Under the pieces are notes generated by a model. The model saw only the letters and a list, made by a program, of their open reading frames with translations. It was not told the origin of the DNA and did not search any database. The translations under genes were made by a program, and so were the position numbers. A DNA stretch of 64,000 nt from Streptomyces sp. NBC_01429. Its GTDB lineage: Bacteria; Actinomycetota; Actinomycetes; Streptomycetales; Streptomycetaceae. Positions 50,745 through 58,496 of the stretch are shown piece after piece; positions within the stretch are counted from its first letter, which is position 1, and each line of letters begins with the position of its first letter. The stretch lies in NCBI RefSeq assembly GCF_036231945.1, contig NZ_CP109599.1, forward strand, positions 5,669,501 through 5,733,500. Direction: 5' to 3'.

Positions 50745-52175
50745 ATGGGCTTGTACGCCCTTCCCGGAACCCTTGTCCGCCGGAAGATCAGAGGTCCGCT
50801 GGTGGCGCTGGTCGTCGGCGTTCTCGGTGCGACCGCCGCACTGGGCGCGCCGCCGACCGCACAGGCCGCCGAGAGCACGCTGGGCGCCGCGGCGGCGCAG
50901 AGCGGACGTTACTTCGGCACCGCCATCGCCTCGGGCAGGCTGGGTGACTCGGCTTACACGACGATCGCGGGCCGTGAGTTCAACTCGGTGACGGCCGAGA
51001 ACGAGATGAAGATCGACGCCACCGAACCGCAGCGGGGCCAGTTCAACTTCACCGCCGCCGACCGCGTCTACAACTGGGCGGTGCAGAACGGCAAGAAGGT
51101 GCGCGGTCACACGCTGGCCTGGTACTCCCAGCAGCCCGGCTGGATGCAGAGCCTCAGCGGCAGCACGCTGCGCCAGGCGATGAACGACCACATCAACGGC
51201 GTGATGGGCCACTACAAGGGCAAGATCGACCAGTGGGACGTCGTGAACGAGGCATTCGCCGACGGCAGCTCGGGAGCCCGGCGGGACTCCAACCTCCAGC
51301 GCACCGGCAACGACTGGATCGAGGTCGCCTTCCGCACCGCGCGCGCCGCCGACCCGGCCGCCAAGCTCTGCTACAACGACTACAACGTCGAGGACTGGAC
51401 CTGGGCCAAGACCCAGGCCATGTACGCCATGGTCCGGGACTTCAAGCAGCGCGGCGTGCCGATCGACTGCGTCGGCTTCCAGTCGCACTTCAACAGCGGC
51501 AGCCCGTACAACAGCAACTTCCGCACCACCCTGCAGAGCTTCGCCGCCCTCGGGGTCGACGTGGCCATCACCGAACTCGACATCCAGGGCGCCTCGGCCG
51601 CGACCTACACCAGCGTGACCAACGACTGCCTGGCCGTCCCGCGCTGTCTCGGCATCACCGTCTGGGGTGTGCGAGACAGCGACTCCTGGCGAGCGGAGCA
51701 GACGCCGCTGCTGTTCAACAGTGACGGCAGCAAGAAGGCCGCCTACACCGCCGTCCTCAACGCGCTCAACGGCGGCACCACCACGCCCCCTTCGGACGCC
51801 GGAGCGGTCAAGGGCGTCGGTTCGGGCCGCTGCCTCGACGTGCCCGGCTCCAGCACCGCCGACGGCACCCAGCTCAACCTGTGGGACTGCCGCGGCGCGA
51901 CCAACCAGCAGTGGACCTATACCGCCGCCGGTGAGCTCAGGGTCTACGGCGACAAGTGCCTGGACGCCGCCGGTACCGGCAACGGCACCAAGGTCCAGAT
52001 CTACAGCTGCTGGGGCGCCGACAACCAGAAATGGCGCCTCAACTCCGACGGATCCATCGTCGGCGTCCAGTCCGGTCTCTGCCTCGACGCCGTCGGGGCC
52101 GGCACCGCCAACGGCACCCTGATCCAGCTCTACTCCTGCTCGAACGGCAGCAACCAACGCTGGACCCGCACCTGA
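50745..52175 (+). CDS. secreted GH10 endo-1,4-beta-xylanase with ricin-type lectin domain
   Basis: This 476-residue enzyme starts at ATG 50745 behind CTGGAGG. The signal peptide spans about residues 1-42 (ends AQAAE). The GH10 barrel follows: NSVTAENEMKIDATEPQRG, VRGHTLAWYSQQPGWM, the acid/base Glu in QWDVVNEAFADGSSG near residue 170 and the nucleophile Glu in VAITELDIQG near 277. A Thr/Pro linker leads to a C-terminal ricin-type beta-trefoil (about 350-476; GRCLDVPGSS, DKCLDAAGTG, GLCLDAVGAG). The order and motifs match the S. olivaceoviridis and S. lividans family-10 xylanases. It cuts the xylan backbone, complementing the divergent GH62 debranching enzyme. Confidence 0.95.
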   Translation: MGLYALPGTLVRRKIRGPLVALVVGVLGATAALGAPPTAQAAESTLGAAAAQSGRYFGTAIASGRLGDSAYTTIAGREFNSVTAENEMKIDATEPQRGQFNFTAADRVYNWAVQNGKKVRGHTLAWYSQQPGWMQSLSGSTLRQAMNDHINGVMGHYKGKIDQWDVVNEAFADGSSGARRDSNLQRTGNDWIEVAFRTARAADPAAKLCYNDYNVEDWTWAKTQAMYAMVRDFKQRGVPIDCVGFQSHFNSGSPYNSNFRTTLQSFAALGVDVAITELDIQGASAATYTSVTNDCLAVPRCLGITVWGVRDSDSWRAEQTPLLFNSDGSKKAAYTAVLNALNGGTTTPPSDAGAVKGVGSGRCLDVPGSSTADGTQLNLWDCRGATNQQWTYTAAGELRVYGDKCLDAAGTGNGTKVQIYSCWGADNQKWRLNSDGSIVGVQSGLCLDAVGAGTANGTLIQLYSCSNGSNQRWTRT

Positions 52176-52536
52176 TCAAACCCACCACACAGACAAGGGC
52201 GAACCGAAGGAAATCCACGCCGCGGTGCCCCCATACCCCGCCACGAACACATCACCGGCGGTCACAGGTCACCGCGGTGAATCCGGCGCCCGCCGAGGCG
52301 GCGGCGGTGGAGGTGCGGGACGCCTCCACCGCCGTCGGCGGCGACCTCGTCCCGTACGCCCCCCCCACCCGGCCTTCAGCCGCACCGTCATAGGCGACCA
52401 CGACGAGGACGTCGGCGTTCATTTCCTGGTCACTTCATATCCTCCTTCATTTGACCCAGGATTCTCATGCGTTACTCACGCGCCGTTGGTTGCGTATCGA
52501 TGCCGGCCGGTCCGGCTCGTACGACGAAGGAGGCGC
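52176..52536. other. intergenic region with one hairpin
   Basis: These 361 bases follow the xylanase. GGCGGTGGAGG and CCTCCACCGCC (52303-52333) form an 11-bp hairpin that could end the xylanase transcript. The rest shows no gene. Around 52425-52480 the sequence becomes locally less GC-rich (CACTTCATATCCTCCTTCAT), which suits a promoter for the next, truncated gene. Confidence 0.45.
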
Positions 52537-52728
52537 ATGGTGTCGCGACCAGAAGCGGTGGCCGCATTGCGGAAGGCCCCGGACCCATCGGTCCCGGGGG
52601 AGTCGGCCCAGGAGGGTGAGCAACCGCTCCATGTGGCCAGCAGGCTGCACGCGTTCAACCGGTTCGAGCTGAAGTATCTCGTCCCGGTCGAGCAGGCCGC
52701 CGAAATCCGGGAATCGCGCCGCGGCTGA
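52537..52728 (+). pseudogene. truncated VTC-domain polyphosphate polymerase-like gene (N-terminus only)
   Basis: ATG at 52537 follows GAAGGAGG. After a variable lead, residues 41-59 read LHAFNRFELKYLVPVEQAAE, the opening of VTC-domain (CYTH-like) proteins of about 250-300 residues. After QAAEIR the similarity ends and the frame closes five codons later. The remaining 80% is missing and a recombinase relic on the opposite strand begins at the break. It is a cut-off gene, with its promoter and ribosome site still in place. Confidence 0.65.
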
Positions 52729-52905
52729 CGCCGCGGTCGCGGGCGAGGGCGGCGACGGAGCGGCCGTCGAGGTACGCGGTGCGCACGGCGGTGGTGCTGT
52801 CGGCCGCCACGGCGGGGCGGCGTCCGCCCTCGCTGCCCCTTGGCCTCCGCGGGCCCGCAGCCCGTCGTAGGTCAGCTCGCGCTGGAGGTCGCGCCCGCCC
52901 GACAC
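52705..52905 (-). pseudogene. relic of a serine recombinase/resolvase C-terminus
   Basis: Read leftward, one frame gives DLQRELTYDGLRA and, after two single-base shifts, another gives GSEGGRRPAVAADSTTAVRT and AYLDGRSVAALARDRGVSRG. This is how serine recombinases of the resolvase/invertase family end (GGRRP followed by a small helix-turn-helix). The catalytic N-terminal half is absent and the end is cut where the VTC fragment starts. It marks a past mobile element or inversion system here and cannot make a working enzyme. Confidence 0.6.
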
Positions 52906-52932
52906 GAGGAACGAGCGCGCGGCCGCCGGCGG

Positions 52933-53565
52933 TTACCGCCGCTGCGGCGGTATGTCGACCCGCTCACCAACGCGTTGGCCGGACCGACCCGAGTCCCACC
53001 AGGAGCCGGGGCCGGCTGGCTGTTCCACACCCAGGTCACCGGCGCCGGGCGTGCTGTTGGGGGTGGGTGGGTCAGGTGTGGTGGGGGGGGCGAAGAGCAT
53101 GACCCAGTGGTCGTTCTCGGGGTCGTGGAGCATTTCGCTGTCGAACGCGAGCGGGCCCTTTGTCGGGTGATTGACGTGTTTCATCGCGGAACTCCAGGTC
53201 CCGATCTCCCCCTTCTGCCAGTGGCGGTCGAACTCGGGCTTGGTTGTCGAGAGTTCGCGGAACAGGGAGCGGAGATACTCGTCCTCCGAGTAGTGGCTGA
53301 GTGCTTTGCGGAGTTCGGCGGTGGCCACCCGGGCCAGTTGTTCGGCCCCTTCGTTCCCGAGTACTTTGTCGAGTCCCGTCGCGGTGAAGGCCTGGTAGGC
53401 GATGTTGCGGCCGTAGGGTCCGTCGTCGAAGAGGGGCCCGAACAGGTCCGCGGCGGCGGTGTTGAAGGCGAGCATGTCGAGCCGGCCGTCGTGGATGGTG
53501 ACCGGCATGACGTCGTTCAGGCCGTCGAGCAGCTGCTGGAGGCCGCGCGGGACGTCCTCAGACGC
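52933..53565 (-). pseudogene. MmyB-type XRE regulator lacking its DNA-binding N-terminus
   Basis: From VPRGLQQLLDGLNDV the frame follows the MmyB ligand-binding domain found behind the helix-turn-helix of many actinobacterial regulators: DGRLDMLAFNTAAADLFGPL, LRSLFRELSTTKPEFDRHWQ and HVNHPTKGPLAFDSEMLHDP, ending near WVMLFAPP. The usual N-terminal helix-turn-helix (about 90 residues) is missing. The frame is joined at about 53560 to the headless SDR gene on the opposite strand. The frame beyond LFAPP is low complexity. Without a DNA-binding part it is probably dead, although a domain-only protein is conceivable. Confidence 0.65.
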
Positions 53566-54421
53566 CGCCCCGACACCCACCTGGTCGTTCTCGGACGGGC
53601 CTCCTCCGCCGCCGGGACACTGCCGGGCCTGCGGGAGATCTCCCCACACGTCTCACACGTCGACATCGATCTGGCGGGCAAGGCCAGCGTCGCCGCAGCC
53701 GGCGCGCGCCTGGAAGACCTCCTCGACTCCGGCGCCCTGCCTCCGCTGCGGGGCCTGGTCCTCAACGCGGGTGTGCACCTGTCCAGCGCGTTGGAGGCCA
53801 CGGTCGACGGCTACGAGCGGACCTTCGCCGTGAACGTCATGTCCACCCACCAGCTCCTGCGGCAACTCCACCCCCACCTTCACCCGCCGGCCCGCATCGT
53901 CGTCACGGTCAGCGACGCCCACTTCGGCGACCTCCGACACACCGGAGGCAGCATGCCCTCGCCCCGGTGGGCCATCCCGGACATCTCCCAACCCGGAGCG
54001 TTCAACCGCTCCGGGAACGTCCGAGCCGGCCGCCGTGCCTACGTCACCAGCAAACTTGGCGGCATATACCTGGTCCACGAGTGGTCCCGCCGCCTGCCCG
54101 AAGGCGTCGACATCATCGCCTACAACCCCAGCCTCGTCATCGGAACCGGACTCGCCCGGGAAACCGGCGGCGCGTTCCCCTTCCTGATGCGGAGAATCGT
54201 CCCGGTACTGGCGGCCACACCCTTGGTGGACACCCCCGCCCCCGCGGGCAGGAAACTCGCCGACGCCATCCTCGGCGCCACCCCCGCCCCGACCGGCGCC
54301 TACATCCACCGAACAAAGCCATGCCGTCTTCGACCGAGTCCTACAACTCCGACCGCGAACACGCCCTCTGGAACTGGCTGGAACAACTCCCACGGGAACA
54401 GACCCCACGAACAACCAACTG
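53556..54421 (+). pseudogene. short-chain dehydrogenase/reductase missing its N-terminus and frameshifted near the end
   Basis: The frame starts abruptly inside an SDR at DTHLVVLGRAS; the cofactor loop TGxxxGxG that should precede it is absent. Recognisable parts follow: LRGLVLNAGVHLSSALEATV (NAG motif), GYERTFAVNVMSTHQLLRQL and the active-site region AGRRAYVTSKLGGIYLVHEW (YxxSK). At about 54318 one base is missing: the frame leaves TGAYIHRTK and the natural end (MPSSTESYNSDREHALWNWL) continues in another frame to 54421. Two lesions make it a pseudogene; the frameshift alone could be a sequencing error. Confidence 0.7.
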
Positions 54422-54446
54422 ACAAACCGACAAGGCCCGGCTCTCA

Positions 54447-54489
54447 TACGGCTACGGCCGGGTGGCGAGCAGCCCTGGCCGTAGCCGTA
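54447..54489. terminator. 13-bp perfect hairpin after the SDR relic
   Basis: Arms TACGGCTACGGCC and GGCCGTAGCCGTA flank 17 bases, between the SDR relic and the converging helicase gene. Confidence 0.75.
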
Positions 54490-54585
54490 CGGTCACCCTC
54501 GTCACAGACCTGCGGTCCGGCCGTGTCCTTGGCGCCCCGTCCGCACGTGGGCGGCCCTCACCGGGTGGGGTTCCTGAACAAGGGT

Positions 54586-56100
54586 TCAGGCCACCGCGTC
54601 GAAGGAGGACTGCCGCACGATCGTGCGCCGGGCAGCTGAGGCCGAGCTGCGCCGGCCGCGGGAGGCGGTGCTGCGGCCGCGCTCACGCCGCGCGGCCACC
54701 GGCGCGGTGATCGTCACAGGAATGCCGGAGGGCGTCCGGGCGCCGGTGATCCGGCTGAGTGCCTCTTCCCCGGAGCGGACCGGCGTGGTCCGGGGCACGA
54801 TGCCGGCGGCCGCCATCAGGCGGGTCATGTCACGGCGCTGGTTGGGGGTGACCAGGGTGACGACACTGCCGGACTCGCCGGCCCGCGCCGTACGCCCGCC
54901 GCGGTGGAGGTAGTCCTTGTGGTCGGTCGGCGGGTCGACGTTGACGACGAGGTCGAGGTTGTCGACGTGGATGCCGCGTGCCGCGACGTTCGTCGCGACG
55001 AGCACGGTGACGTGCCCGGTCTTGAACTGGGCCAGAGTGCGGGTGCGCTGCGGCTGCGACTTACCGCCGTGCAGGGCTGCGGCCCGGACGCCGCAGTTCA
55101 GCAGATCCTGCGTCAGCCGGTCGACGGCGTGCTTGGTGTCCAGGAACATGATCACCCGGCCCTCGCGCGCCGCGATCTCGGTCGTCGTCCGGTGCTTGTC
55201 GGCGCCATGGACGTGCAGCACGTGGTGCTCCATCGTGGTGACCGCGCCCGCGGACGGGTCGACGGAGTGGACGACCGGGTCGGTCAGGTAGCGGCGGACC
55301 AGGAGGTCGACGTTGCGGTCGAGGGTGGCGGAGAACAGCATCCGCTGCCCCTCGGGGCGAACCTGGTCCAGGAGCGCGGTGACCTGGGGCATGAAACCCA
55401 TGTCGGCCATCTGATCGGCCTCGTCCAGGACCGTGATCGCGACCTGGTCCAGCCGGCAGTCACCGCGGTCGATGAGGTCCTTGAGGCGGCCCGGAGTCGC
55501 GACGACGACCTCGGCCCCGCCGCGCAGCGCACTGGCCTGCCTGCCGATCGGCATTCCGCCGACGACGGTGGCCAGGCGCAGCTTCACCGAACGGGCGTAG
55601 GGGGTGAGCGCGTCGGTCACCTGCTGCGCCAGCTCACGCGTCGGTACGAGGACCAGGGCCAGCGGCTGGTGGGCCTCGGCGCGTTGTCCGGCTGTGCGGG
55701 CCAGCAGGGCCAGGCCGAAGGCGAGGGTCTTGCCGGAGCCGGTGCGCCCGCGACCGAGGACGTCGCGGCCCGCGAGGGTGTTGGGCAGGGTCGCGCCCTG
55801 GATCGGGAACGGGACGCTCACGCCTTGCGCCTTGAGCGCGGCAAGCAGCTGCTCGGGCATGTCGAGGTCGGCGAACGCCTCGACGGCGGGCAGCGCGGGA
55901 GTGATCGTCTTCGGCGGGGCGAACTCGCCCTGCACCGCTGCGGGCCGCCTGCCGTAGCCGCCCGAGCGGCGCGGGCCCCCGGAACGGCTCGGGGCGGGCG
56001 AGCCGACGCGGCTGCCCCGGCCCGAACCGGAGCCGGAGCCGAAAGCAGGGCCGCCGGTACGGCTGCGGGAGGAGCGGTTGTTCGTACGTGTGGGGTTCAT
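54586..56100 (-). CDS. DEAD-box RNA helicase
   Basis: This 504-residue enzyme has a disordered Arg/Gly/Ser-rich N-terminus (about 60 residues) and a basic C-tail, as in cold-adapted RNA helicases. The core motifs are complete: Q-motif region FPIQGATLPNTLAGRDVLGR, motif I GRTGSGKT, Ia PTRELAQQ, Ib TPGRLKDL, II VLDEADQM, III SATLD, IV IMFLDTKHAV, V ATNVAARGIHVDNL and VI YLHRGGRTARAG. It unwinds structured RNA with ATP. It lies directly downstream of a cold-shock protein gene on the same strand, an arrangement common in Streptomyces and fitting a shared low-temperature response. ATG 56100 follows AAGGAAGG. Confidence 0.93.
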   Translation of the reverse strand: MNPTRTNNRSSRSRTGGPAFGSGSGSGRGSRVGSPAPSRSGGPRRSGGYGRRPAAVQGEFAPPKTITPALPAVEAFADLDMPEQLLAALKAQGVSVPFPIQGATLPNTLAGRDVLGRGRTGSGKTLAFGLALLARTAGQRAEAHQPLALVLVPTRELAQQVTDALTPYARSVKLRLATVVGGMPIGRQASALRGGAEVVVATPGRLKDLIDRGDCRLDQVAITVLDEADQMADMGFMPQVTALLDQVRPEGQRMLFSATLDRNVDLLVRRYLTDPVVHSVDPSAGAVTTMEHHVLHVHGADKHRTTTEIAAREGRVIMFLDTKHAVDRLTQDLLNCGVRAAALHGGKSQPQRTRTLAQFKTGHVTVLVATNVAARGIHVDNLDLVVNVDPPTDHKDYLHRGGRTARAGESGSVVTLVTPNQRRDMTRLMAAAGIVPRTTPVRSGEEALSRITGARTPSGIPVTITAPVAARRERGRSTASRGRRSSASAARRTIVRQSSFDAVA

Positions 56101-56372
56101 TCAGAACCTTCCTTGATACGGCACGTACCAAGGAATTCCCGCAGCGGAAGAGCAGCGCGGGGAATCACAAGAACGGGCCGAATGAATGCGGAAATGAAAG
56201 CGAATCCGACCTGCGGTGAATCCGGTGCGGGTGCGGGAACGGAAATAGGTGGCGCCATGCGGACGTGAAGTCCAGGACGCCTATGGGTGCAGCTTCGAAG
56301 AGGCCCGCATCCCTGGAGAAGGGTCTGTGGGCGGTGGTTTTCCCCACAGGCGAACCCTCTGCGGGAAATTCC

Positions 56373-56416
56373 CGTAGCTGGGGCCCGTACCCCGAGGGAT
56401 ACGGGCCCCAGCTACG
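56373..56416 (-). terminator. 17-bp hairpin after the cold-shock gene
   Basis: CGTAGCTGGGGCCCGTA pairs with TACGGGCCCCAGCTACG around a ten-base loop, 22 bases past the cold-shock stop. It ends that transcript, leaving the helicase with its own promoter in 56101-56372, where nothing else is visible. Confidence 0.85.
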
Positions 56417-56437
56417 AAGTGCGCGTCAGCGTCAGCG

Positions 56438-56641
56438 TCAGACGGGAACGATGTTCTCGGCCGTCGGGCCCTTCTGGCCCGTCGCGATGTCGAAGGTGAC
56501 CTTCTGGCCTTCGGACAGCTCACGGAAGCCCTGGGCGGCGATGTTCGAGAAGTGCGCGAACACGTCAGCGCCTCCGCCGTCCTGCTCGATGAAGCCGAAA
56601 CCCTTGGCCGCGTTGAACCACTTCACGGTGCCGGACGCCAT
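56438..56641 (-). CDS. cold-shock domain protein (CspA family)
   Basis: This 67-residue protein is one complete cold-shock domain. The RNA-binding motifs RNP1 (KGFGFIEQ) and RNP2 (DVFAHF) are intact, and it starts MASGTVKWFNAAKGFG like most Streptomyces Csp proteins. It binds single-stranded RNA and DNA and melts RNA structure. ATG 56641 has AAGGGAG upstream. The gap to the MerR-like gene is about 600 bases, so a long regulatory leader is possible, as for other csp genes. Confidence 0.96.
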   Translation of the reverse strand: MASGTVKWFNAAKGFGFIEQDGGGADVFAHFSNIAAQGFRELSEGQKVTFDIATGQKGPTAENIVPV

Positions 56642-57238
56642 GTCATATCTCCCTTGGGGCAGTACGCCGGGACCCGCAATGCACGGATACCGGGTCGCTG
56701 CGACGATGCCCCGCCCGGAAAATGACCGGAAATATAAAAACGCTTACAACGGCAGAAAAAACCGGTGAAGACGCTTGAAGATTTGGGAACCACGACTGCA
56801 ACTGAGATCGACAGTAGCATGCGGTAGCGGCCTGCGTACGCTCAATAAATCCACTCTGCTGGCTGCGGTAAACACACTGTTCGCGCGACACGTTTAATTC
56901 TCGTCTCGCGGTAATAGATATTGACCCGCCCGCAGTGCAACGTTCCAGCAGGAGCGGTCGCCATGGACGGCTCGGAGGGCGCGACTACCGCAGTGGCACC
57001 CTCCTGTCCGACGCGGCGGCCCGCCGGCCCGCACGCCGGGCCCGACGCACTCAGGGCCGCGCAGCAGCAGTGCTGCTGTGCGGCCCTGTCGCAAGTGCGC
57101 CCAGATCTCACCACCATCGCCTGACGGCCGACGCCCGCTGTTCGTGGCGAACCAGTTGGGGGGCATGCGGCCTGGGGGCGGCTACACGCTCCACGCTCGG
57201 GCCGGGCGGGGGGCGGGGCGGGGCGGTCACGCGCCACC
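56642..57238. other. intergenic region with a terminator-like inverted repeat
   Basis: About 600 bases separate the MerR-like gene from the cold-shock gene, both on the minus strand. AGGGCCGCGCAGCAGCA and TGCTGCTGTGCGGCCCT (57053-57087) form a 17-bp stem with one mismatch, placed to end the MerR transcript. The part nearest the cold-shock gene (56690-56900) is much less GC-rich than the surroundings (CTTACAACGGCAGAAAAAAC), as expected for a promoter and cold-shock leader. I see no gene. Confidence 0.5.
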
Positions 57239-57577
57239 TCAGCCTGCGGTCCTCGGGTTCTCCGATTCGGCGGCGTGGCGGTATTCGGCGTTGATGCGCT
57301 GGGCCTCTTCGAGCTGGTCTTCGAGGATGACGATGCGGCAGGCGGCCTCGATCGGGGTGCCCTGGTCGACGAGCTCCCGGGCACGGGCGGCGATGCGCAG
57401 CTGATAGCGGGAGTAGCGGCGATGTCCGCCCTCGGAACGCAGCGGAGTGATGAGGCGGGCTTCGCCGATAGCACGGAGAAAGCCCTGCGTGGTACCGAGC
57501 ATCGCGGCGGCCCGGCCCATCGTGTAGGCGGGATAGTCGTCGTCGTCGAGACGGCCGAACGAATCGTCTGCTGTCAT
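57239..57577 (-). CDS. small MerR-family regulator
   Basis: This 112-residue protein starts at ATG 57577 behind AGAGAGG. Residues about 17-75 are a winged helix-turn-helix of the MerR type: YTMGRAAAMLGTTQGFLRAI, then LITPLRSEGGHRRYSRYQL. The rest is a short dimerisation helix (IVILEDQLEEAQRINAEYRH). There is no effector-binding domain or metal-binding cysteine. Such minimal MerR proteins accompany cold-shock and helicase genes in Streptomyces, so a role in the cold response is a fair inference. A long unusual sequence lies upstream. Confidence 0.85.
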   Translation of the reverse strand: MTADDSFGRLDDDDYPAYTMGRAAAMLGTTQGFLRAIGEARLITPLRSEGGHRRYSRYQLRIAARARELVDQGTPIEAACRIVILEDQLEEAQRINAEYRHAAESENPRTAG

Positions 57578-57602
57578 TGCACCTCTCTATGAAACGCCTG
57601 GA

Positions 57603-58260
57603 GGGGCCCCGGTGCCGTATGGCACCAGGGCCCCGAAGGAACTGCTACACCACCTGCCGGCCCTGATTCTGCGCCGGCCTTCTGTTTCCACTGACCCGAC
57701 TTGGAAGTTGCCGGGGTCGCGGGGATCGCGGTTGCTTGACCGGAGACCACCTCACTATCGATGTCCTGCGGTACCCGGGCTCAAGACTTCCGCCCGGGCG
57801 ATCCTGATGGCGCCTGGCTCCTCCGTTCTCCCTCTGGGGTCTACCAACCTCTTGCCGGTACTGCTGTGGCCTGTGACAGCACCACTCTTCGACAGCCAGC
57901 CCCGTCGCCCTTCCTGCGTCTGCTCCGGCTTAGAACCCCACTGTCGAACCTCCCGGTGCGCGCGCCCGCAGCCGACGCCTTCACCAAGGTGCTGCTCACT
58001 CAACTTCACTGCTGGATAACGCACTTGCGGGTACTGCTCACGGCGGCCCCTGATCACTACGGGCCACCCGGCCCGGTCGTCAGTCCCGTCGCCGTCCTGC
58101 AACAACCCTGGCTTCGAAACTCCACCACCGCGCCGTCCTGCGAACTGCAACTGCGGTTACCGCTGCCCGGCAGTTCGTCTCTGCCAGGCCCTGCTGTCTC
58201 TCTGGGCTACGAGAGAAACCATAGCCACACCACCGCCCAATGTCTACTCCGGCCGCCATA
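57603..58260 (-). ncRNA. possible structured leader or regulatory RNA upstream of the MerR gene
   Basis: Some 650 bases lie upstream of the MerR start with lower GC, frequent CTG/CAG-rich self-complementary segments and no frame that looks coding. Next to the gene, GGGGCCC-C-GGTGCC pairs with GGCACC-A-GGGCCCC (57603-57634), a strong hairpin only 25 bases before the start codon. Such a layout suits a transcribed leader that ends in an attenuator or blocks ribosome access. I do not recognise an RNA family, and a plus-strand frame at 57761-58261 is judged non-coding. The direction of transcription is inferred. Confidence 0.35.
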
Positions 58261-58304
58261 GATTTAAGCGCCTCACGCAGTGAGATAGTCAGCCTCGGCT
58301 ACGG

Positions 58305-58365
58305 AACGGATGCGTGGCGGTACCGCTCGACGACGTTGCGCCGCTTGTGGAGCCGCATGTCGAAG
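58305..58365 (-). pseudogene. scrap of an IS5-type transposase
   Basis: On the minus strand a short frame reads FDMRLHKRRNVVERYRHAS. The KRRNVVER motif is typical of the catalytic C-terminal region of IS5-family transposases, where it leads to a conserved Glu and RLK. Only about 20 residues remain and no inverted repeats were found. It marks an old insertion before the fucosidase cluster. The surrounding 58261-58439 shows nothing else. Confidence 0.4.
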
Positions 58366-58439
58366 GCCGGTGCGGCGACTCATCGCCCGACCATGAGTCG
58401 CGGCTCTGGCTCAAGCGTCCGGCGGACGGTTAGGGTGTC

Positions 58440-58462
58440 GTTTGTCAACTGAGGTTACAAAC
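58440..58462. promoter_or_regulatory. probable ROK-regulator operator 1
   Basis: GTTTGTCA and TTACAAAC frame seven bases, a 23-bp inverted repeat with one mismatch, 35 bases before the fucosidase start. It matches a second site upstream of the transporter genes. Confidence 0.65.
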
Positions 58463-58496
58463 ATAAGCCGCCCCATCACCGAACAGGATGAATCGG

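Noticed and set aside
57761..58261. 166-codon plus-strand frame upstream of the fucosidase cluster
   Set aside because: No ribosome site, no family motif, and codon-position pattern unlike neighbouring genes; treated as part of a possible RNA leader region on the other strand.
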